Source: an uncultured Altererythrobacter sp. (lineage in GTDB: Bacteria > Pseudomonadota > Alphaproteobacteria > Sphingomonadales > Sphingomonadaceae). From it: a stretch of 14,903 nucleotides of DNA. Under the pieces are notes generated by a model. That model had not been told where the DNA came from. It did not search any database and saw nothing but the letters and a program-made list of their open reading frames with translations. The DNA lies in NCBI GenBank assembly GCA_937950385.1, contig CALFEA010000135.1:1-14903 (forward strand), given 5' to 3'. Below are positions 6,034 through 14,903 of this stretch, piece after piece (position 1 is the stretch's first letter; each line of letters begins with the position of its first letter). Position numbers and translations under genes: made by a program.

Positions 6034-6105
6034 GTGTCGAGTTCGACCGATTGGCTGCATATCGGAGCGCGCGTCAGTGATGAGCTGGAAAAGCATGGCG
6101 GTTAA
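6034..6105 (+). pseudogene. Remnant resembling the C-terminal end of pyruvate kinase
   Basis: A 23-codon open frame (GTG 6034 to TAA 6103-6105) ends STDWLHIGARVSDELEKHGG. The true pyk ends STNLLHIVTLSGNELERHEG. Aligned without gaps from 6043-6105 against 5003-5065, about 40 of 63 bases and 10 of 20 residues agree. The stop codons coincide, and most changes are third-position or conservative (N/D, R/K). It is far too short to be a kinase and has no upstream part, so it is best read as a leftover or duplicated gene end. Its TAA overlaps the AAGGA ribosome-binding site of the HAD gene. Coincidence with another protein's tail cannot be excluded. Confidence 0.5.
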
Positions 6106-6114
6106 GGAAAACGC

Positions 6115-6792
6115 ATGGCAATACGAATGTCCGATTTCCAAGCAGTCATTTTTGACAGTGACGGGGTACTCGTTGATTCCGAAATTATTCATATAGCAGT
6201 AGAGCGAGAACTTCTGTCAGAATTGGGCCTGCAATACGATCACACCGCCTATCTCTCGCGCTTTGTAGGGCTGTCCAACACGGATTTTTATCACGAACTC
6301 AGCAAAGACTTCGCTGAGCAAGTTGGAGGCAATTTCCCGGAGAGTTTTGGGAAGGAATTGCAGGCGCGAACCTGGCCCAAAATAGAGACAGAGCTAAAAC
6401 CGATCGAGGGCATAGAGGACTTCATAAAGAGCTTAGCGCAGCCTGTTGCCGTTGCTTCATCCGCGCCAATCGAAAAGCTTCAGCGTAAACTTGAAATCAC
6501 TGGGCTCGGACCTTTGTTCGCTCCGCACATCTACTCGGTCGATCATGTGACGCGCGGCAAGCCCGCGCCTGATCTTTTCTTGTACGCAGCCGAAGCTCTA
6601 GAGATCGATCCGCACAGATGTCTGGTTGTTGAAGACAGCGCGCACGGCATAAAGGCTGCGCGAGCGGCAGGAATGACACCCATTGGCTTTGTAGGAGGAG
6701 GCCATGTTGACGACGGGCTTCCCTCACGGTTAAAAGATTGCGGTGCTGAGATCGTAGTAACTGATTATGCCAAACTGCTTGCGCTCATCTGA
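6115..6792 (+). CDS. HAD superfamily subfamily IA phosphatase
   Basis: The 225-aa cytosolic hydrolase has all four HAD motifs. Motif I is IFDSDGVLVDSE (nucleophile D14, general acid/base D16). Motif II is VAVASSAP (S115/S116). Motif III is K149 in RGKPAPD. Motif IV is VVEDSAHGIKAARAAGM (E173, D174). A four-helix cap lies between motifs I and II (about 22-95). The layout is that of beta-phosphoglucomutase-like or phosphoglycolate phosphatase-like enzymes, which act on small phosphorylated metabolites. The substrate cannot be read from sequence. AAGGA (6104-6108) lies 6 nt before the ATG. An ATG four codons later (6127) is a less likely start. The gene converges on gltX, with 15 bp between the stop codons and no terminator visible there. 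Codon use seems somewhat more AT-rich than in gltX. Confidence 0.9.
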   Translation: MAIRMSDFQAVIFDSDGVLVDSEIIHIAVERELLSELGLQYDHTAYLSRFVGLSNTDFYHELSKDFAEQVGGNFPESFGKELQARTWPKIETELKPIEGIEDFIKSLAQPVAVASSAPIEKLQRKLEITGLGPLFAPHIYSVDHVTRGKPAPDLFLYAAEALEIDPHRCLVVEDSAHGIKAARAAGMTPIGFVGGGHVDDGLPSRLKDCGAEIVVTDYAKLLALI

Positions 6793-6807
6793 TCGACCCA
6801 AAACCCA

Positions 6808-8181
6808 CTAACCCTCAGCAGCCCGCTCCAACCGCCGCTTTGCGCCTTCTTCACCGATCAGCGGCAACAGCTCGCCCATATCCGGCCCGTGGTTCATGCC
6901 AGTTAGCGCTTGGCGCAGCGGCAGGAACAATTGCTTACCCTTGCGTCCCGTTGCTTCTTTCAATGAGGAGGTAAGCGCCCCCCAAGGATCAAAAGACGCG
7001 TCTCCGCTCCACGTCAGAGCTTTAGCCGCATCGGCCAAAAATGCTTTGTCTTCATCGGTGAAATCCAGCTGATCAATCGGACCGATCACAAGGCGCCACC
7101 ATTCGGCAACCTCGCCCATATGCGCAACATTGGGGCGCACCGCGTGCCAGCCCGCCTCATCCATACCACCCGGCAAGCGCGGCGCGGCATCGGCAAAGCT
7201 AAGACCGTGAACAATCGCGGTGTTCACCCGCTCCAGCTCAGCATCGTCAAACTTTGCCGGCGCGCGGCCAAAGGTCGACAGATCAAATGTATCGAGCAAC
7301 ACAGCCCGGTCGGCAATCGCCTCAACCGGCAGCGAAGTACCGAGCCGCGCCAACATCGCCACCAATGCTTGGGGTTCGATATGTTTCTCGCGCAAGGCAT
7401 CACAGCCCAGCGAGCCCAAGCGTTTAGAAAGCTTGCCCTCTGTGCCCACAAGCAGCGCTTCATGGGCGAATTCCGGATGCTGTTTTGCTGCATCCGGTGC
7501 TGCAGCAAAGCCTGCAGCATAAAGTGCGGTAAACATCTGAATTTGCACAGCTGTATTGGAGACATGATCTTCGCCGCGCAGCACATGGGTGATGCCCATT
7601 TCAACATCATCCACGGCACTGGGCAGCATATAGAGCCATGATCCATCCGCGCGCCGGATCACTGGATCAGACAATAATTTGGGATCAAATTTGGCTATGC
7701 CGCGAACGCCATCTTCCCAAGCAATCGCCTCTTCATGGTCAAGCTTGAAACGCCAATGGGGCTGAATGCCTTGCGCCTCTTTTGCCGCGCGATCAGCATC
7801 TGACATGTCCAAAGCGCCGCGATCATATGTTGGCGGCTTACCGCGCCCCAGCTGCACCTTGCGTTTTAATTCCAGTTCCTGCGCAGTTTCATAGGCGGGA
7901 TAGACCCGGCCTGCCGCCTTCAGAACGTCAAACGCCGCATCATAGCGCGCGAGGCGCAGGGATTGGCGCTCTTCTCCATCGGGATGAATGCCAAGCCAAG
8001 CCAAATCAGCGCGGATCGCCTCAACATATTCCTCCTTGCTGCGCTCGGGATCGGTGTCGTCGATACGCAGCAGGAATTTCCCGCCCAATTTCTGGGCAAG
8101 CATCCAATTGTGCAGCGCAGTGCGGATATTGCCGACATGCAGCCGGCCTGTAGGCGAAGGGGCAAAGCGAGTGATGATCAT
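6808..8181 (-). CDS. gltX: Glutamate--tRNA ligase (second alphaproteobacterial type)
   Basis: This class I aminoacyl-tRNA synthetase charges tRNA with glutamate in the cytosol. From ATG 8181 it has 457 residues. ITRFAPSPTGRLHVGNIRTA holds the HIGH-type motif (H14-V-G-N17), LLRIDDTDPERSKEEY follows, VLRGEDHVSNT lies in the catalytic core, and GKLSKRLGSLG holds the KMSKS equivalent (K250-L-S-K-R254). The C-terminal part is the anticodon-binding helical region. Many alphaproteobacteria carry two GluRS genes, one of which also misacylates tRNA-Gln as substrate for GatCAB. The HVGN and KLSKRLGSL forms look like the second type, but which tRNA it charges is not readable here. The frame continues upstream to an ATG at 8253, which would add 24 residues unlike any GluRS N-terminus. 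No clear Shine-Dalgarno site precedes either start. It is divergent from the alginate lyase gene. Confidence 0.95.
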   Translation of the reverse strand: MIITRFAPSPTGRLHVGNIRTALHNWMLAQKLGGKFLLRIDDTDPERSKEEYVEAIRADLAWLGIHPDGEERQSLRLARYDAAFDVLKAAGRVYPAYETAQELELKRKVQLGRGKPPTYDRGALDMSDADRAAKEAQGIQPHWRFKLDHEEAIAWEDGVRGIAKFDPKLLSDPVIRRADGSWLYMLPSAVDDVEMGITHVLRGEDHVSNTAVQIQMFTALYAAGFAAAPDAAKQHPEFAHEALLVGTEGKLSKRLGSLGCDALREKHIEPQALVAMLARLGTSLPVEAIADRAVLLDTFDLSTFGRAPAKFDDAELERVNTAIVHGLSFADAAPRLPGGMDEAGWHAVRPNVAHMGEVAEWWRLVIGPIDQLDFTDEDKAFLADAAKALTWSGDASFDPWGALTSSLKEATGRKGKQLFLPLRQALTGMNHGPDMGELLPLIGEEGAKRRLERAAEG

Positions 8182-8320
8182 GCAGAATGCGGTAGCCAGC
8201 GCGCCGCCGCGCCGCAAGCGTGAACACGCCTCGAGCATCTTTGGCTCGGACATTTGCTGTTCAGACCAATTGTTTTATACCCGTAAGCCAATCAACACTA
8301 CCAGGGATGATGACCAGCAC

Positions 8321-9379
8321 ATGGCGATCAAAACCACGCTAGCCAAGACCCTATTCAGCGGCTTTGTCATGCTCGCGGTTCCGGCTGCCAGTAGCGCCTG
8401 TTCTGACCACAGTTCAGCGCCGTCGGCCAAGTTTGACCTTAGCCATTGGAAAATCACTCTGCCGATGGATGACAATGGCGATACCAAGCCCGATGAGATC
8501 AAGGTGGCGGATATGCAGGGTTATCATCACCCTAATTATTTCTATCTGAACGCCGATGGGCATATGGTTTTCACTGCGCCTAACAAAGCCATCACCACTG
8601 CCAATTCAAGCAATACGCGCAGCGAATTGCGGCAGATGCTGCGCGGCACAAACACCAAAATTGGAACCCATGATGGCGGCAATAATTTTGCTGTCTTGGC
8701 GCGCAAGGATTCGGGCAAATTCGCCAGCATTGGCGGTAAGATGGAAGCGACGGTGAAGGTCAATCATGTCGCTGTGAATGCGGGCGACCCAAGCACAAAG
8801 GCCGCCTATTCAGTCGTCTTGGGCCAAATTCATGCCGTCAAGTATAAGAGCACAAAGAGCGGGTTTGGTTACGGCAATGAGCCGATCAAAATCTACTTTA
8901 AAAAGTTTCCTGATCACGAATATGGTTCGGTATTCTTCAATTATGAGCGCAATTTGGCCAAAGACGACCCCAATCGCAATGACATATCCGTGCCGATTTA
9001 CGGCTACAATTGGGCCAATGATCAAGACCCCGGTGAAAAAGGCATCAAGCTGGGCGAGGAATTTAGCTACACGATCAATGTCCACCAAAACACAATGCAT
9101 GTGACATTCGAGAATGAACGATTGGGCAAAATCGGCTATGCAATCGACCTGATAAAGGGGGTCGACACGCTAGACAATCCGCTCGGCTATGGCGGGGACT
9201 CGCTCTATTTTAAAGCGGGGGTTTACAACCAATGCAGCACCAAAACTGGCGGCGGCAATTGGTATGCTGGATGTGCCGGGACAGGCGATTGGGCAAAGGA
9301 TAAAGCCAATGGCGACTATGCGCAGGCGACCTTCTCGCGGCTGGTGGTTGGCGATTCTGTGAAGCCAGAAGTACAGTAA
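8321..9379 (+). CDS. Polysaccharide lyase family 7 (alginate lyase), exported
   Basis: The 352-aa protein cleaves uronate polymers such as alginate by beta-elimination. The three PL7 hallmark strands are present: RSELR (100-104), QIH (169-171) and YFKAGVYNQ (296-304). They supply Arg, Gln, His and Tyr of the active-site groove of the jelly-roll fold. QIH, as opposed to QVH, is usually linked with activity on guluronate-containing blocks. The N-terminus (about 1-26) is a signal peptide. Cleavage could be by signal peptidase I after ASSA, or lipidation could occur at Cys27, which has a weak lipobox (SSAC). ATG 8321 is used because the signal peptide begins there; the frame stays open much further upstream inside antisense gltX without meaning. 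It lies alone between gltX and rpoC, with no transporter or other lyase beside it, and ends at a strong terminator. It suggests growth near brown algae. Confidence 0.92.
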   Translation: MAIKTTLAKTLFSGFVMLAVPAASSACSDHSSAPSAKFDLSHWKITLPMDDNGDTKPDEIKVADMQGYHHPNYFYLNADGHMVFTAPNKAITTANSSNTRSELRQMLRGTNTKIGTHDGGNNFAVLARKDSGKFASIGGKMEATVKVNHVAVNAGDPSTKAAYSVVLGQIHAVKYKSTKSGFGYGNEPIKIYFKKFPDHEYGSVFFNYERNLAKDDPNRNDISVPIYGYNWANDQDPGEKGIKLGEEFSYTINVHQNTMHVTFENERLGKIGYAIDLIKGVDTLDNPLGYGGDSLYFKAGVYNQCSTKTGGGNWYAGCAGTGDWAKDKANGDYAQATFSRLVVGDSVKPEVQ

Positions 9380-9411
9380 TACCCTGCTCAATCTAAAACT
9401 TACAAACAAAA

Positions 9412-9450
9412 GCCCCGCCGGAGCGTAATGCTCTAGCGGGGCCTTTTTTT
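9412..9450. terminator. Intrinsic terminator between the alginate lyase gene and rpoC
   Basis: GCCCCGC (9412-9418) pairs with GCGGGGC (9436-9442), and inside it GAGC (9421-9424) pairs with GCTC (9430-9433) around a GTAAT loop. On the plus strand CTTTTTTT (9443-9450) follows. On the minus strand the stem is followed by TTTTGTTTG, so the element probably ends transcripts from both the lyase gene and the rpoB-rpoC operon. It is the clearest terminator in the window. Confidence 0.9.
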
Positions 9451-9483
9451 CAGTGCCGGTCAGCACTGCATTTTGCGCGAGGC

Positions 9484-12400
9484 TTACTCCGCTTCTGGCG
9501 CCTCAGGTGCGTCAGCTTCAGGAGCAGCAGTTTCACCGCCGCCCATGCTGGCCATAGCCGCCTTCATTGCTTCTTCGCTAGAAACAGGATCAGCAGCCGG
9601 TTCGCTTTCCGCTTTTGGAGCAGGTGCTTCGCCAGCTTCTGCCGCTTTCGCGTCAGCTGCTGCCAAGGCGTCTTGCTGCTTCTTCCACTGGGCTTTCAGC
9701 GCTGCGTCACGGCTAGAGGCGGTGACCCGCATCCTGTTCATGCCCGCACCAGTACCCGCCGGGATCAAGCGGCCAACGATCACGTTCTCTTTCAAGCCGA
9801 TCAGCGAATCCTTCTTCCCTTCAACCGCAGCCTGCGTCAGCACGCGTGTGGTTTCTTGGAACGATGCCGCCGAAATGAAGCTGCGTGTTTGCAAGCTCGC
9901 TTTGGTGATACCGAGTAGGATTGGCGTGCCAGTTGCATGCTTCTTACCCTTGCCGAGCTTGGCGTTGATCTCTTGCATTTCTGCCCGATCAACTTGCTCA
10001 CCAGGAAGCAAAGTGGTGTCGCCTCCAAATGTGATTTCAACTTTTTGCAGCATCTGACGAACGATCGTCTCAATATGCTTATCGTTGATCTTCACGCCTT
10101 GCAGACGATACACTTCCTGAATCTCATCGACGAGATATTCAGCCAAAGCTTCAACACCCAAAACTTCCAGAATGTCGTGCGGGTTGGGCGAGCCAGAGAT
10201 GAGCGTATCGCCCTTCTTGACCATGTCGCCTTCTTGCACGTCGATCACCTTGGTTTTGGGGATCAAATATTCGACTGCATCACCTTCCTCAGGCACAATC
10301 GCAATCTTACGCTTGGCTTTATATTCGCGAACGAATTCAATCCGGCCGTCGATTTTAGCGATAACCGAAACGTCTTTCGGCATACGTGCCTCAAACAGTT
10401 CAGCAACGCGCGGCAGACCACCCGTAATATCGCGGGTCTTGGACGCTTCGCGGCTGGCACGGGCGAGAATATCGCCAGCTTCAACCGTTTGACCGTCTTC
10501 AACCGACAGTGTGGTGCCGGGCGCAAGCATATAACGCTGCGCTTCGGTTTCACCGTCATCATCAAGTGATTGACCTTCGCCAAGCAGAGTGAGGCGCGGA
10601 CGCAAGTCTTCTTTTTTCTTGCGGCCCGTTGCGCGGTTCTCTGTCACGACACGCTGAGCGATACCGGTGGCATCATCGGAGGTTTCCTCCATCGTCGTGC
10701 CGTCAATCAAATCTTGATAGCGCACAATACCCGATTGCTCGGTGATGATGGGCAGAGTGAAGGGATCCCATTCAGCGAGACGATCGCCTTCTTTGACCTT
10801 CGCGCCGCTCTTATGCATCAAAACAGTACCATAAGGCACTTTGTGCATTTCGCGCTCGCGGCCCTCGGCATCAATCACGGCAATTTCACCATTGCGGGCA
10901 AGAGAGAGCGAACGGCCCTTCTTATCCTTGATGGTGGGCATGTCGCGATATTCGACTGTACCGTCAGAGATCGATTCCAGATGGCTGGTTTCGTTAACCT
11001 GCGCCGCACCGCCGATGTGGAATGTCCGCATCGTTAGCTGTGTGCCCGGCTCACCGATCGACTGCGCAGCGATAACGCCGACAGCTTCACCGATGTTCAC
11101 TGGCGTACCGCGAGCAAGATCGCGGCCATAGCAAGTGCCGCAAACGCCTTGGTCGGCTTCACAAACCAGCGGTGAGCGGATCTTAGCGGACATAACTTCT
11201 GCCGCTTCGATTTCCTTCACCATTGGTTCGTCAACCAAAGTGCCTTTTTTCACGATCACTTCGCCGGTCTTCGCATTGACTAGGTCTTCTGCTGTGGTCC
11301 GGCCCAAGATACGCTCGCCGAGCGATGCAATCACGCTACCGCCTTGAACAATGGCACGCATTTCCAACGCATTTTCGGTTTTGCAGTTTTCAACCACGAT
11401 GACGCAATCTTGCGACACGTCGACCAAACGGCGGGTCAGGTAACCCGAGTTCGCCGTTTTCAGCGCGGTATCAGCAAGACCTTTACGCGCGCCGTGGGTT
11501 GAGTTGAAGTATTCAAGGACGGTCAGGCCTTCCTTAAAGTTGGAGATAATCGGCGTTTCAATGATCTCGCCCGAAGGCTTGGCCATCAGACCGCGCATAC
11601 CCGCCAGCTGCTTCATCTGCGTTGGCGAACCACGCGCGCCAGAGTGGCTCATCATATAGATCGAATTGATCTCAGCTTCGCGGCCATCCTTATCCAAAGG
11701 ACGGGCCTTAATCTTATCCATCATGGCGTCCGCCACTTGGTCACCGCAACGGCTCCAAGCATCGATCACCTTGTTGTATTTTTCCTGCTGAGTGATCAGA
11801 CCGTCTTGATATTGCTGTTCGTAATCAGCAACCAAGCCCTTGGTCTCTTCGACCATGCCGACTTTTTCGTGCGGGATGATCATGTCATCCTTACCGAAGG
11901 AAATGCCGGCTTTAAACGCGTGGCGGAAGCCAAGGACCATGATTGCATCGGCGAACAGAACCGTGTCTTTCTGGCCAGTGTGACGATACACTTCATCGAT
12001 CACGTCGCCGATATCCTTCTTGGTGAGAAGGCGGTTGACGATGTCGAAGGGAACCTTGTGGTTCTTTGGTAGGCATTCACCGATCAGCAAACGGCCCGGC
12101 GTGGTTTCAAACCGGACATTGTGGATCTTGCCTTTTTCATCAGCCTGAGGGACGCGGGTCGTGACTTTGGAGTGAAGCGTAACCGCGCCCACTTCCAATG
12201 CCTGATGCACCTCGGCCATATCGGCCAGGATCATGCCTTCGCCTGGCTCGCCTGCGCGGTCCATTGAAAGGTAATAGATGCCCAAGACCATATCCTGAGA
12301 CGGCACAATAATCGGCTTACCATTGGCTGGTGAGAGGATGTTATTGGTCGACATCATCAACACGCGCGCTTCCAACTGAGCTTCCAGCGAAAGCGGCACG

Positions 12401-13809
12401 TGAACGGCCATTTGGTCACCGTCAAAGTCGGCGTTAAAGGCCGAACATACCAGCGGGTGAAGCTGGATCGCTTTGCCTTCGATCAGCACGGGCTCAAACG
12501 CTTGAATGCCAAGGCGGTGAAGCGTTGGCGCGCGGTTGAGCATGACGGGGTGCTCGCGGATAACCTCATCGAGGATGTCCCAAACTTCCTTACGCTCTTT
12601 CTCAACCCACTTCTTCGCTTGCTTCAGGGTCATCGACAGACCCTTTGCATCGAGACGGGCGTAGATGAACGGCTTGAACAGCTCGAGAGCCATCTTCTTA
12701 GGCAAACCACATTGATGCAGTTTCAGTTCTGGGCCGGTCACAATAACCGAACGGCCAGAGTAATCGACGCGCTTACCAAGAAGGTTCTGGCGGAAGCGGC
12801 CTTGCTTGCCTTTCAGCATGTCAGACAGTGATTTCAGAGGACGCTTATTAGCGCCCGTAATCACGCGGCCGCGGCGGCCATTGTCAAACAGAGCATCGAC
12901 AGCTTCTTGCAGCATGCGCTTTTCATTGCGGACAATGATGTCAGGCGCGCGCAGTTCAATCAGACGCTTCAAGCGGTTGTTACGGTTGATCACGCGGCGA
13001 TACAGATCGTTCAAATCCGATGTCGCAAAACGGCCACCATCCAGCGGCACCAATGGGCGCAATTCTGGCGGAATAACCGGAACGATTTCAAGGATCATCC
13101 ACTCAGGACGGTTGCCTGAATCGATGAAGCTTTCGACCACTTTAAGACGCTTAATGATCTTCTTCGGCTTGAGCGTGGATTTGGTAACCCGCAGCTCTTC
13201 CATCAGATCATCGCGTTCTTGCTCCAGATCGAGATCCATCAGCATGATCTTAACCGCTTCTGCGCCGATACCGGCAGAGAACGCATCTTCGCCATATTCG
13301 TCTTGCGCTTCGAGCAGCTCGTCTTCTGTCAGCAGCTGGAATTTCTCCAGCGGGGTCAGGCCAGGCTCAACAACGATGTAGCTTTCGAAATAGAGCACAC
13401 GCTCAAGCTGCTTAAGCTGCATGTCGAGCAGCAAACCAATGCGCGATGGCAGCGATTTGAGGAACCAGATATGCGCAACCGGTGCGGCCAGTTCAATGTG
13501 GCCCATCCGCTCGCGGCGAACCTTGGTTACCGTGACTTCGACGCCGCATTTCTCGCAAACGACGCCTTTGTATTTCATGCGCTTATATTTACCGCAGAGG
13601 CACTCATAGTCCTTTACCGGACCAAAGATGCGGGCGCAGAAAAGACCGTCACGCTCTGGCTTGAACGTGCGATAGTTGATGGTTTCCGGCTTCTTGATTT
13701 CACCGAAGGACCAGCTGCGGATGCGCTCTGGCGAGGCAAGACCGATTTGGATCTGGTCGAATGTTTCCGGCTTGGCCAGTTGGTTTGTGAATTTGGTCAG
13801 TTCGTTCAT
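9484..13809 (-). CDS. rpoC: RNA polymerase subunit beta-prime
   Basis: This complete 1441-aa subunit forms half of the active-site cleft of bacterial RNA polymerase. The N-terminal zinc finger has C70, C72, C85 and C88 ([19 protein letters not shown]). The lid/rudder region and [20 protein letters not shown] are intact. The catalytic Mg site is NADFDGD (459-465), with Asp461, 463 and 465. The second zinc site is C809, C883, C890 and C893 ([11 protein letters not shown]). The bridge/trigger region contains MSHSGARGS and [13 protein letters not shown]. The C-terminus ends in an Ala/Glu/Pro-rich acidic tail (about the last 60 residues), common in sphingomonads and probably disordered. It follows rpoB by 83 bp on the same strand and is the last gene before the terminator at 9412-9450. 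The start ATG at 13809 has only a weak GGGAA upstream. Normal length, no damage. Confidence 0.99.
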   Translation of the reverse strand: MNELTKFTNQLAKPETFDQIQIGLASPERIRSWSFGEIKKPETINYRTFKPERDGLFCARIFGPVKDYECLCGKYKRMKYKGVVCEKCGVEVTVTKVRRERMGHIELAAPVAHIWFLKSLPSRIGLLLDMQLKQLERVLYFESYIVVEPGLTPLEKFQLLTEDELLEAQDEYGEDAFSAGIGAEAVKIMLMDLDLEQERDDLMEELRVTKSTLKPKKIIKRLKVVESFIDSGNRPEWMILEIVPVIPPELRPLVPLDGGRFATSDLNDLYRRVINRNNRLKRLIELRAPDIIVRNEKRMLQEAVDALFDNGRRGRVITGANKRPLKSLSDMLKGKQGRFRQNLLGKRVDYSGRSVIVTGPELKLHQCGLPKKMALELFKPFIYARLDAKGLSMTLKQAKKWVEKERKEVWDILDEVIREHPVMLNRAPTLHRLGIQAFEPVLIEGKAIQLHPLVCSAFNADFDGDQMAVHVPLSLEAQLEARVLMMSTNNILSPANGKPIIVPSQDMVLGIYYLSMDRAGEPGEGMILADMAEVHQALEVGAVTLHSKVTTRVPQADEKGKIHNVRFETTPGRLLIGECLPKNHKVPFDIVNRLLTKKDIGDVIDEVYRHTGQKDTVLFADAIMVLGFRHAFKAGISFGKDDMIIPHEKVGMVEETKGLVADYEQQYQDGLITQQEKYNKVIDAWSRCGDQVADAMMDKIKARPLDKDGREAEINSIYMMSHSGARGSPTQMKQLAGMRGLMAKPSGEIIETPIISNFKEGLTVLEYFNSTHGARKGLADTALKTANSGYLTRRLVDVSQDCVIVVENCKTENALEMRAIVQGGSVIASLGERILGRTTAEDLVNAKTGEVIVKKGTLVDEPMVKEIEAAEVMSAKIRSPLVCEADQGVCGTCYGRDLARGTPVNIGEAVGVIAAQSIGEPGTQLTMRTFHIGGAAQVNETSHLESISDGTVEYRDMPTIKDKKGRSLSLARNGEIAVIDAEGREREMHKVPYGTVLMHKSGAKVKEGDRLAEWDPFTLPIITEQSGIVRYQDLIDGTTMEETSDDATGIAQRVVTENRATGRKKKEDLRPRLTLLGEGQSLDDDGETEAQRYMLAPGTTLSVEDGQTVEAGDILARASREASKTRDITGGLPRVAELFEARMPKDVSVIAKIDGRIEFVREYKAKRKIAIVPEEGDAVEYLIPKTKVIDVQEGDMVKKGDTLISGSPNPHDILEVLGVEALAEYLVDEIQEVYRLQGVKINDKHIETIVRQMLQKVEITFGGDTTLLPGEQVDRAEMQEINAKLGKGKKHATGTPILLGITKASLQTRSFISAASFQETTRVLTQAAVEGKKDSLIGLKENVIVGRLIPAGTGAGMNRMRVTASSRDAALKAQWKKQQDALAAADAKAAEAGEAPAPKAESEPAADPVSSEEAMKAAMASMGGGETAAPEADAPEAPEAE

Positions 13810-13826
13810 GACTTAGTTCCCGTATT

Positions 13827-13841
13827 CCCGCGCTTGGCGGG
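13827..13841 (-). other. Small hairpin upstream of rpoC
   Basis: CCCGC (13827-13831) and GCGGG (13837-13841) form a 5-bp GC stem with a GCTTG loop, 18 nt upstream of the rpoC start in the rpoB-rpoC mRNA. No T-run follows, so it should not terminate. It may be a processing or stability element. Confidence 0.4.
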
Positions 13842-13871
13842 TGAAAATTCCTGTGTGCGGTTGGAGTGGTG

Positions 13872-13886
13872 GGGGCCGTTAGCCCC
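13872..13886 (-). other. Small hairpin just after rpoB
   Basis: GGGGC (13872-13876) and GCCCC (13882-13886) pair around CGTTA, starting 6 nt after the rpoB stop on the transcript. The sequence that follows on the minus strand has no T-run. A terminator is therefore unlikely, which agrees with rpoB and rpoC being one operon. Confidence 0.4.
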
Positions 13887-13892
13887 GCACCC

Positions 13893-14903
<1,011 letters not shown>

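Noticed and set aside
6034..6105. The 23-codon frame as a functional small gene
   Set aside because: No ribosome-binding site before its GTG; similarity to the pyk tail explains it better as a remnant, though a role in translational coupling to the HAD gene is not excluded.
8254..8280. TTGCTG and TTATAC as a promoter for the alginate lyase gene
   Set aside because: The 15-bp spacing is short and the -35 match is poor; not strong enough to list.
8241..8291. TTGGCT and AGCCAA inverted repeat between gltX and the alginate lyase gene
   Set aside because: Only 6 bp arms separated by 39 nt; expected by chance in this length of DNA.
7988..8320. Extension of the alginate lyase frame upstream into gltX
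   Set aside because: The signal peptide begins at 8321 and the extension is antisense to the gltX N-terminus, so it is not coding.
9937..10569. Plus-strand open frame of 210 codons antisense to rpoC
   Set aside because: It is a shadow of the rpoC reading frame with no start signals or family resemblance.

Overview
The window looks like chromosomal DNA of an alphaproteobacterium. A marine or aquatic member of the Sphingomonadales (Erythrobacteraceae-like) fits best. This rests on a GapR/DUF2312 nucleoid protein and a DUF1244 protein near pyruvate kinase, on sphingomonad-like RpoB/RpoC proteins, on a second-type alphaproteobacterial glutamyl-tRNA synthetase, and on a secreted alginate lyase. 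The genus call is inference from protein resemblance only; no rRNA is present.

Layout. The left edge (1-467, minus) holds the 5' part of a YbjQ/UPF0145 gene and, upstream of it, gapR, which starts with TTG. Facing away from them is a plus-strand pair (683-3094): a TIR-domain protein with one transmembrane segment, an SH3b domain and a Cys-containing tail, followed 30 bp later by a protein joining a SLOG/Rossmann-like nucleotide-sensor domain to a class III nucleotide cyclase domain. This pair is the most interesting part of the window and looks like a nucleotide-second-messenger signalling or defence module. A short repeat-bearing convergent gap follows, then DUF1244 (minus) and pyruvate kinase (plus, 3596-5065).

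Downstream of pyk lie a small lipoprotein, a membrane-anchored DM13 protein and a HAD phosphatase, all on the plus strand. Just before the HAD gene is a 23-codon remnant whose peptide and DNA resemble the last 21 codons of pyk about 1 kb upstream. The lipoprotein-DM13 segment is therefore bracketed by two diverged copies of a pyk 3' end. Glutamyl-tRNA synthetase (minus) converges on the HAD gene. A PL7 alginate lyase (plus) is divergent from gltX and ends at a strong hairpin-T-run terminator shared with the converging rpoC.

The right third is the minus-strand rpoB-rpoC operon: complete rpoC (1441 aa) and the C-terminal 336 codons of rpoB, separated by 83 bp that contain two small hairpins.

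The housekeeping genes (gapR, pyk, gltX, rpoB, rpoC) are intact where they lie inside the window. The accessory genes (TIR/cyclase, lipoprotein/DM13, alginate lyase) sit between them. No tRNA, rRNA, insertion sequence or CRISPR array was seen, and no stretch longer than 300 bases lacks a gene.
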